Position numbers and translations under genes: made by a program
The notes under the pieces: model-generated
Seen by the model: the letters and a program-made list of their open reading frames with translations, nothing else
Databases searched by the model: none
What the model was told of the DNA's origin: nothing
Shown here: positions 5,420-9,172 of the stretch, in pieces
Numbering within the stretch: position 1 is the stretch's first letter
Layout: the number at the start of each line of letters is the position of its first letter
DNA from: Rhodobacterales bacterium
GTDB taxonomy: Bacteria; Pseudomonadota; Alphaproteobacteria; Rhodobacterales; Rhodobacteraceae
DNA: 9,172 bases
Direction: 5' to 3'
Assembly: GCA_009992615.1 (NCBI GenBank)
Contig: JAACVA010000145.1
Coordinates: 1 to 9,172 of the forward strand

Positions 5420-6355
5420 TCAGTTGTCCTTCGCCAGGGGGTGATGTTCCAGCACCAATGCGCGCAACCGGGCATCCAGAACATGGGTATAAATCTCGGT
5501 GCTCGACACGTCGGCGTGGCCCAGCAAGGTCTGGATTGACCTCAGGTCGGCCCCCCCCGCCAACAGATGTGTGGCAAAGGCATGGCGCAGGGTGTGGGGC
5601 GTCACCTTGTCGGGCGACACGCCGCCCTCGATCGCCAGATCTTTGATCAGGGTGTAAAAGCGGTGGCGTGTCATATGGCCCTGCTTGGCATGACTTGGAA
5701 ACAGGAATTTCGAGACGGCCAGACGTCGTGCCTCTCGTTCTGCCTCTTTGGCATCGCGTTGCATCAGCCAGGCGGCCAGCGCATCCCGCGCGCCGGGCGA
5801 CAGGGGCACCATGCGTTCCTTGCCGCCCTTGCCGCGCACCAGCAGCATCCGCGGATCGCCCCGCGCTGCCGCCACGGGCAGCGAGACAAGTTCGCTCACC
5901 CGCATCCCGGTGGCGTACAACAGCTCCATCAGGCAGGTGTTGCGCAGCCGCTCGTCGCGGGCGCTGCCCATGGTCTGGGCGGCGCCGATCAGCCGGTCCA
6001 CCTCATCCACGCTCAGCGTCTTGGGCAGGCGTTTGGCGCGGCCCGGCCCCTTGATCTGGATCGCGGGATTGTCGGCGCGCCAGCCTTCCTCAAAGGCGAA
6101 ACGATACAACTGCCGGATCGCCGACAGCCGCCGGGCACGGGTGGCCTGGGCCAGGCCTTCGGCGTCACAATCGATCAGATAGCCTTCGATGTGGTCGCGC
6201 TGTGCGGTGTCGAAATCCAGCGCGCGCCGGTCCAGCCAATCGGCAAAGGATTTCAGATCACGCGCATAGGCCAGGCGGGTGTTTTCGGCGGCGTCCAGTT
6301 CGGCGGCCTGCGCTTCAAGAAAGGTCTGGATACGGCGCGGCATCGACACGGTCAT
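5420..6355 (-). CDS. xerD: site-specific tyrosine recombinase XerD
   Basis: The 311-residue protein has the two-domain layout of Xer recombinases: an N-terminal helical DNA-binding domain (about 5-95) and a catalytic domain (about 110-300). All six catalytic positions are present: Arg152 (GMRVSEL), Lys176 (GKGGKER), His254 and Arg257 (HTLRH), His280 (LLGH) and the nucleophile Tyr289 (EIYTH). With XerC and FtsK it would resolve chromosome dimers at dif. Length and the ending (HVLDARLRALVLEHHPLA) fit XerD rather than XerC or a phage integrase. No attachment site or phage gene lies nearby, so this looks like the housekeeping copy. The start chosen is the ATG overlapping the stop of the upstream gene (ATGA); a second ATG four codons later is possible. 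Expression is probably coupled to the upstream exported protein. Confidence 0.95.
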   Translation of the reverse strand: MTVSMPRRIQTFLEAQAAELDAAENTRLAYARDLKSFADWLDRRALDFDTAQRDHIEGYLIDCDAEGLAQATRARRLSAIRQLYRFAFEEGWRADNPAIQIKGPGRAKRLPKTLSVDEVDRLIGAAQTMGSARDERLRNTCLMELLYATGMRVSELVSLPVAAARGDPRMLLVRGKGGKERMVPLSPGARDALAAWLMQRDAKEAEREARRLAVSKFLFPSHAKQGHMTRHRFYTLIKDLAIEGGVSPDKVTPHTLRHAFATHLLAGGADLRSIQTLLGHADVSSTEIYTHVLDARLRALVLEHHPLAKDN

Positions 6356-7905
6356 GGCCGCGCCCCAAGGATCAGAAGGTGCAGCGCAGCCCGGCGCGCG
6401 GCCCGGTCCAACCCGACGGCGCGCAACAGGCCAAGGGCATTCTGCAACTCGTCCAGGTTGCCGTCGGCGCCCTGGGCAAACAGATCGAAGGCGCGCAAAA
6501 CCGCCTCGCCCTTGCGGTTCTGGTCCAGCAAGGTTTGCAATCCGATCGGTAGGGGTGCCCCACGGAACCCGTCGCGCAGAGCGGCGGCGATGGCGCCGGG
6601 GGCTGTGGCGCGGTCAGCTTCGCCCTGGGCGAGGGCCAGCCAGAACACTTGTTCCGGTGTCCGGCCTCGTGTGCGTGACGCGGCCCCGCTGAAATCGGCC
6701 GACAACAGTCCGATCCTCATCTGGATGTCCTCGGCCGGCCCATGCAGCGGCAAAGGGTCCAGCGCGTCGGCGACGGTTTCTGCAAAGGCCACCTCAAGAC
6801 CGGCCTTGACGATTGCATCCCAGGCGGCGGGCAGGGCGGCAGACACGGCTGTGGGATCGGCCCGGTCAAGCCCCACAAGCAGAACCTGCACCGCATCGAC
6901 CCGGTCCCACACCCCGCCCGAGGCGGCGGGCAAGCGTTCGCCATATATTTCCAGCAGGCGTGCGCCGGGAATCGCGCCGGCACGGGCCAAACGCTCGGCT
7001 GCGGCGATCCGCGCCTTCCAGCCGGTAACGTCGCGCAGATCGGCATGGGCAAAGGCGATCGGCAGGTTGGTGGTGGCCAAAGGCTCGCCCACGGCGGCGT
7101 ACATCGAAAACACCAGCGGCGAGGGCGCGCGCACGGGGGGCAGGGGCGGCGCGTCATCCGACAGTTCGGCCAGCAGGAACCGCGCCAGAAGATCGTCTTC
7201 CTCGGCGCTGACCAGACGCAGCGCCTTGGCCGTTTCCAGGGTCAGCGCGGCGGCCTGCCAATCGCCCCCCCGCGCCAGGCAAAAGATCCGCGCGGCATAT
7301 GTTGGCGAAATCTGCGGCAAGGCGCGCAGTCGGGCGCAGGCGATGTTTTCGGTGCCGTTCAGCAGGGAAATGTCAAACCAGCGGCGAAAATATTCAGGTT
7401 CGGTGCGCCCCGCACGGTTCAGCAGCTCGACCGCATCATCGAGTGCCCCAAGCGCCAACAGGGCATCTATTCGCGCCAGAAACAGCCTGCGATCACCGGC
7501 CGAATCCACGGGCGGCGCCAATTCCGCCACCAGCATTGCCTTGAACAGATCGCGCAGGGCGGGCACGGAGGGGGTGGTTTGCGCCGCCAGCAGGTCTGCC
7601 AGGCGACGCGACGACGACGCGCCCCAAAGATCGCCGGGCAGGCCAAGATCGGCCGCCGGGTGCAGGCCCACACTGTCGGGCGAAGGCGCATCCAGAGGGC
7701 GCACGCTGACCGCTTCGGGCAGGGCCGATGTGGCGACGCCGGGTTCGGGCAGACGCACGGGCGCGCGTGGCAGCGCGGCAACACTGGGCAGGATCACACT
7801 GTCGGACAACCAGTCTATGGCCGACAAAGGCTGTTCGGCCCGCGCCTGGGCCGGGATGGCCAGCGTCAGGCAGATCAGCGCGTTGCGCAACAGATCAGTC
7901 TGCAT
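6352..7905 (-). CDS. exported helical-repeat protein of unknown function
   Basis: The protein has 517 residues. A Sec signal peptide is visible: Arg7, a hydrophobic core (8-17) and a cleavage motif Ala21-Arg22-Ala23 before Glu24. A proline/alanine-rich linker (about 38-92) follows. The rest is almost entirely alanine/leucine-rich helix pairs, such as LDDAVELLNRAG (155-166) and DWQAAALTLETAKALRL (215-231), which look like degenerate TPR or Sel1-type repeats. The mature part contains exactly two cysteines, Cys190 and Cys209, well placed for one disulfide in the periplasm. I recognise no enzyme motif. The start overlaps the end of the preceding small gene by 11 bases, and the stop overlaps the xerD start by four. 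As I recall, similar proteins occur next to xerD in other Rhodobacteraceae. A scaffold role in the cell envelope is a guess. Confidence 0.88.
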   Translation of the reverse strand: MQTDLLRNALICLTLAIPAQARAEQPLSAIDWLSDSVILPSVAALPRAPVRLPEPGVATSALPEAVSVRPLDAPSPDSVGLHPAADLGLPGDLWGASSSRRLADLLAAQTTPSVPALRDLFKAMLVAELAPPVDSAGDRRLFLARIDALLALGALDDAVELLNRAGRTEPEYFRRWFDISLLNGTENIACARLRALPQISPTYAARIFCLARGGDWQAAALTLETAKALRLVSAEEDDLLARFLLAELSDDAPPLPPVRAPSPLVFSMYAAVGEPLATTNLPIAFAHADLRDVTGWKARIAAAERLARAGAIPGARLLEIYGERLPAASGGVWDRVDAVQVLLVGLDRADPTAVSAALPAAWDAIVKAGLEVAFAETVADALDPLPLHGPAEDIQMRIGLLSADFSGAASRTRGRTPEQVFWLALAQGEADRATAPGAIAAALRDGFRGAPLPIGLQTLLDQNRKGEAVLRAFDLFAQGADGNLDELQNALGLLRAVGLDRAARRAALHLLILGARP

Positions 7906-8029
7906 CCAGCGTCACGGGTTGGTTGATTTGCGTGCGTTCGGGGCTCATGTCGCCAAAATAGGCATAGCCCGTCAGGCCGATGAAGCCGACGAGGCCGAGA
8001 AAAATCAGCAATTTGAATAAACGGAACAT
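7895..8029 (-). CDS. 44-residue single-pass membrane protein, function unknown
   Basis: The ATG at 8029 is preceded by GGGAAGGGAAA, an unusually good ribosome binding site for this window. The 44-residue product opens MFRLFK, then has one hydrophobic span (about 7-25, ending GYAYFGD), then a short polar tail (MSPERTQINQPVTLDAD). The basic N-terminus suggests it is anchored in the inner membrane with the tail outside. The frame is open far upstream (to 8707), but that part overlaps aroK on the other strand and is a shadow. It is the first gene of the minus-strand operon and overlaps the 517-residue protein gene by 11 bases. I remember comparable small proteins (single span, then YFGDLSP and QPVTLD) from relatives, which argues for a real gene. 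No function is known to me. Confidence 0.8.
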   Translation of the reverse strand: MFRLFKLLIFLGLVGFIGLTGYAYFGDMSPERTQINQPVTLDAD

Positions 8030-8158
8030 AAAGTTTCCCTTCCCGGTGCCTGCCATGGGTGGACTCTGCGGTCCGTTGCGGGATTTATATATGGTCTTTC
8101 CTGCAAGATCACGCCATTCAGGAAAAGAAACCCAAACGACAAGCGGGACGCTGCCAGA
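8030..8158. promoter_or_regulatory. divergent promoter region between aroK and the xerD operon
   Basis: This 129-base gap must hold the start signals of both operons. The only AT-rich block is TTTATATATGG (8084-8094), which could serve as a -10 element on either strand. On the minus strand it reads ATATATAAAT, with TTGCAG upstream but at too short a distance for a good -35. No clear operator palindrome is seen. The exact promoters cannot be assigned by eye. Confidence 0.4.
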
Positions 8159-8710
8159 GTGCCTTATCAGCTGCGAAAAACGGTCGTTCTCGTCGGAATG
8201 ATGGGCGCGGGCAAGACGGCGGTGGGCACAGCCCTGGCCCGGCGGTTGGGCGTGGCGTTCCGCGACAGCGATCACGCGCTTGAGGCGGCGGCGAATCGCA
8301 CCATCGCCGAAATCTTCTCCCGCGATGGCGAGGCGTTCTTTCGCGCCAAGGAAACTCAGGTGATCGCGCGGCTGTTGCAGGACGAACCGGGCGTCTTGTC
8401 CACCGGCGGCGGCGCATTCCTGTCGCCACTGAACCGCGCGCTGATCTCGCGCCGTGGGGTTTCGGTGTGGCTGGATGCCGATGTGAAACTGCTGTGGGCA
8501 AGGGTGCGCCAGAAAGACACCCGCCCCTTGCTGCGCACCGCCGATCCTTTCGCCACCTTGCAGGACATATTCACGGCACGCGTGCCGTTCTATCGGCAGG
8601 CCGATCTGGCGGTGCAATCCGATGCCAGCTATTCGATCGACGATATGGTCGAGCGGGTGATCGAGGTGGTGCTGACCCGTCCCGACGTTCTGACACAGGG
8701 AACGCAATGA
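8159..8710 (+). CDS. aroK: shikimate kinase
   Basis: The enzyme phosphorylates shikimate with ATP to shikimate 3-phosphate, the fifth step of the pathway to chorismate. From the GTG at 8159 the product is 183 residues, close to the family's usual length. Visible motifs: Walker A GMMGAGKT at 13-20; Asp36 and Asp38 (RDSD), which bind Mg2+ and shikimate; Arg62 (FFRAKE); the GGG triplet 83-85 in STGGGAF; and the lid arginine Arg122 in KDTRPLL. The start is GTG with GGGA (8145-8148) ten bases before it, and no ATG in the frame comes earlier. Met14 would cut into the ATP loop. It overlaps aroB by four bases (ATGA), the usual aroK-aroB pair, and is transcribed away from the xerD operon. Confidence 0.96.
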   Translation: MPYQLRKTVVLVGMMGAGKTAVGTALARRLGVAFRDSDHALEAAANRTIAEIFSRDGEAFFRAKETQVIARLLQDEPGVLSTGGGAFLSPLNRALISRRGVSVWLDADVKLLWARVRQKDTRPLLRTADPFATLQDIFTARVPFYRQADLAVQSDASYSIDDMVERVIEVVLTRPDVLTQGTQ

Positions 8711-9172
8711 TGGTGGATGTACGGGTGGATCTGGGCGCGCGGTCCTACGACGTGCGGATCGGCGCGGGGCTGATCGCGGCGGCGGGGGCCCATATCGCTC
8801 CGCTGTTGCACCGTGGCCGCGTTGCTGTGCTGACCGATGAGAACGTCGCGCGCGCCCATCTGGACGATTTGCGCGCCGGTCTGGCGGCGGCGGGCATTGA
8901 TATGGTGGCGCTGGCCCTGCCTGCGGGCGAGTCCACCAAGGGGTGGCCGCAGTTTTGCCGCGCGGTTGAGTGGCTGCTGGAGCAGAAGGTCGAGCGGCGC
9001 GATGTCGTCGTGGCCCTGGGCGGTGGGGTGATCGGTGATCTGGCGGGGTTCGCGGCGGCGGTGCTGCGGCGCGGGGTGCGTTTCGTGCAGATCCCCACGT
9101 CGCTTCTGGCGCAGGTTGACAGCTCGGTGGGCGGCAAGACCGGCATCAACGCGCCCCAGGGCAAGAACCTGA
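8707..9172 (+). CDS. aroB: 3-dehydroquinate synthase, N-terminal part (3' end outside window)
   Basis: This enzyme cyclises DAHP to 3-dehydroquinate, the second shikimate-pathway step, using NAD+ and a divalent metal. The first 155 residues are visible. They show the NAD-binding parts LTDENV (42-47), PAGESTKGW (72-80), GGGVIGDLAGFAAA (105-118), and IPTSLLAQVDSSVGGKTGIN (129-148), which contributes substrate- and NAD-contacting residues including Lys144 and Asn148. The family is normally about 360-370 residues, so over half is beyond the right edge. Two adjacent ATG codons (8707 and 8710) are possible starts; the first forms the ATGA overlap with aroK and is preferred. The frame is open to the edge, with no sign of damage. 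Confidence 0.96.
   Translation, partial: MMVDVRVDLGARSYDVRIGAGLIAAAGAHIAPLLHRGRVAVLTDENVARAHLDDLRAGLAAAGIDMVALALPAGESTKGWPQFCRAVEWLLEQKVERRDVVVALGGGVIGDLAGFAAAVLRRGVRFVQIPTSLLAQVDSSVGGKTGINAPQGKNL

Noticed and set aside
5567..8020. An 817-residue open frame on the plus strand
   Set aside because: It runs antisense through xerD and the exported protein gene. Its product is low-complexity, rich in Arg, Ala, Ser and Gln, as expected for a third-position shadow in GC-rich DNA.
1..9172. tRNA, rRNA, CRISPR array, riboswitch, prophage attachment site or defence system
   Set aside because: I looked for these on both strands and saw no repeat array, cloverleaf, aptamer-like leader or toxin-antitoxin/defence domain. 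XerD looks like the housekeeping enzyme, not part of an integrated element.

Overview
The window looks like a chromosomal segment from a high-GC alphaproteobacterium, most probably of the Rhodobacteraceae (Roseobacter/Paracoccus type). The reasons are the base composition, the wording of the proteins, the xerD and aroK-aroB clusters placed back to back, and the remains of an IS91-like element of the type I recall from that family. These family and lineage judgements come from memory and reading; no database search was run.

Left part (1-2428, all plus strand): the C-terminal membrane half of an SLC13-type permease runs in from the left edge. Its stop overlaps the start of a small lipoprotein by four bases. 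After a 101-base gap comes yebC, a conserved translation/transcription factor. A 212-residue uncharacterised protein follows, with a TTG start inside the last bases of yebC.

Middle part (2429-4021) has no intact gene. On the minus strand it holds a well-formed but orphaned gene start: a hairpin leader, a Shine-Dalgarno sequence and an ATG. On the plus strand lies the decayed C-terminal half of an IS91-family HUH transposase, broken by four separate frame disruptions and missing its second catalytic tyrosine. The element's tail follows, then a GC-rich hairpin beside the end of the next gene.

Right part, minus strand (4022-8029), read from right to left: a 44-residue single-membrane-span protein, a 517-residue exported helical protein of unknown function, xerD, and a CNNM/CBS-domain membrane protein of the HlyC/CorC type. 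The first three overlap one another and the fourth follows after 90 bases, so this is very likely one operon. Divergently, across a 129-base gap, aroK and aroB (plus strand, overlapping by four bases, aroB cut by the window edge) encode two steps of the shikimate pathway.

I see no convincing new multi-gene system. The most interesting items are the two uncharacterised proteins coupled to xerD, the TTG-started protein fused to the end of yebC, the readable decay history of the IS91 remnant, and the orphan gene start with its hairpin leader.
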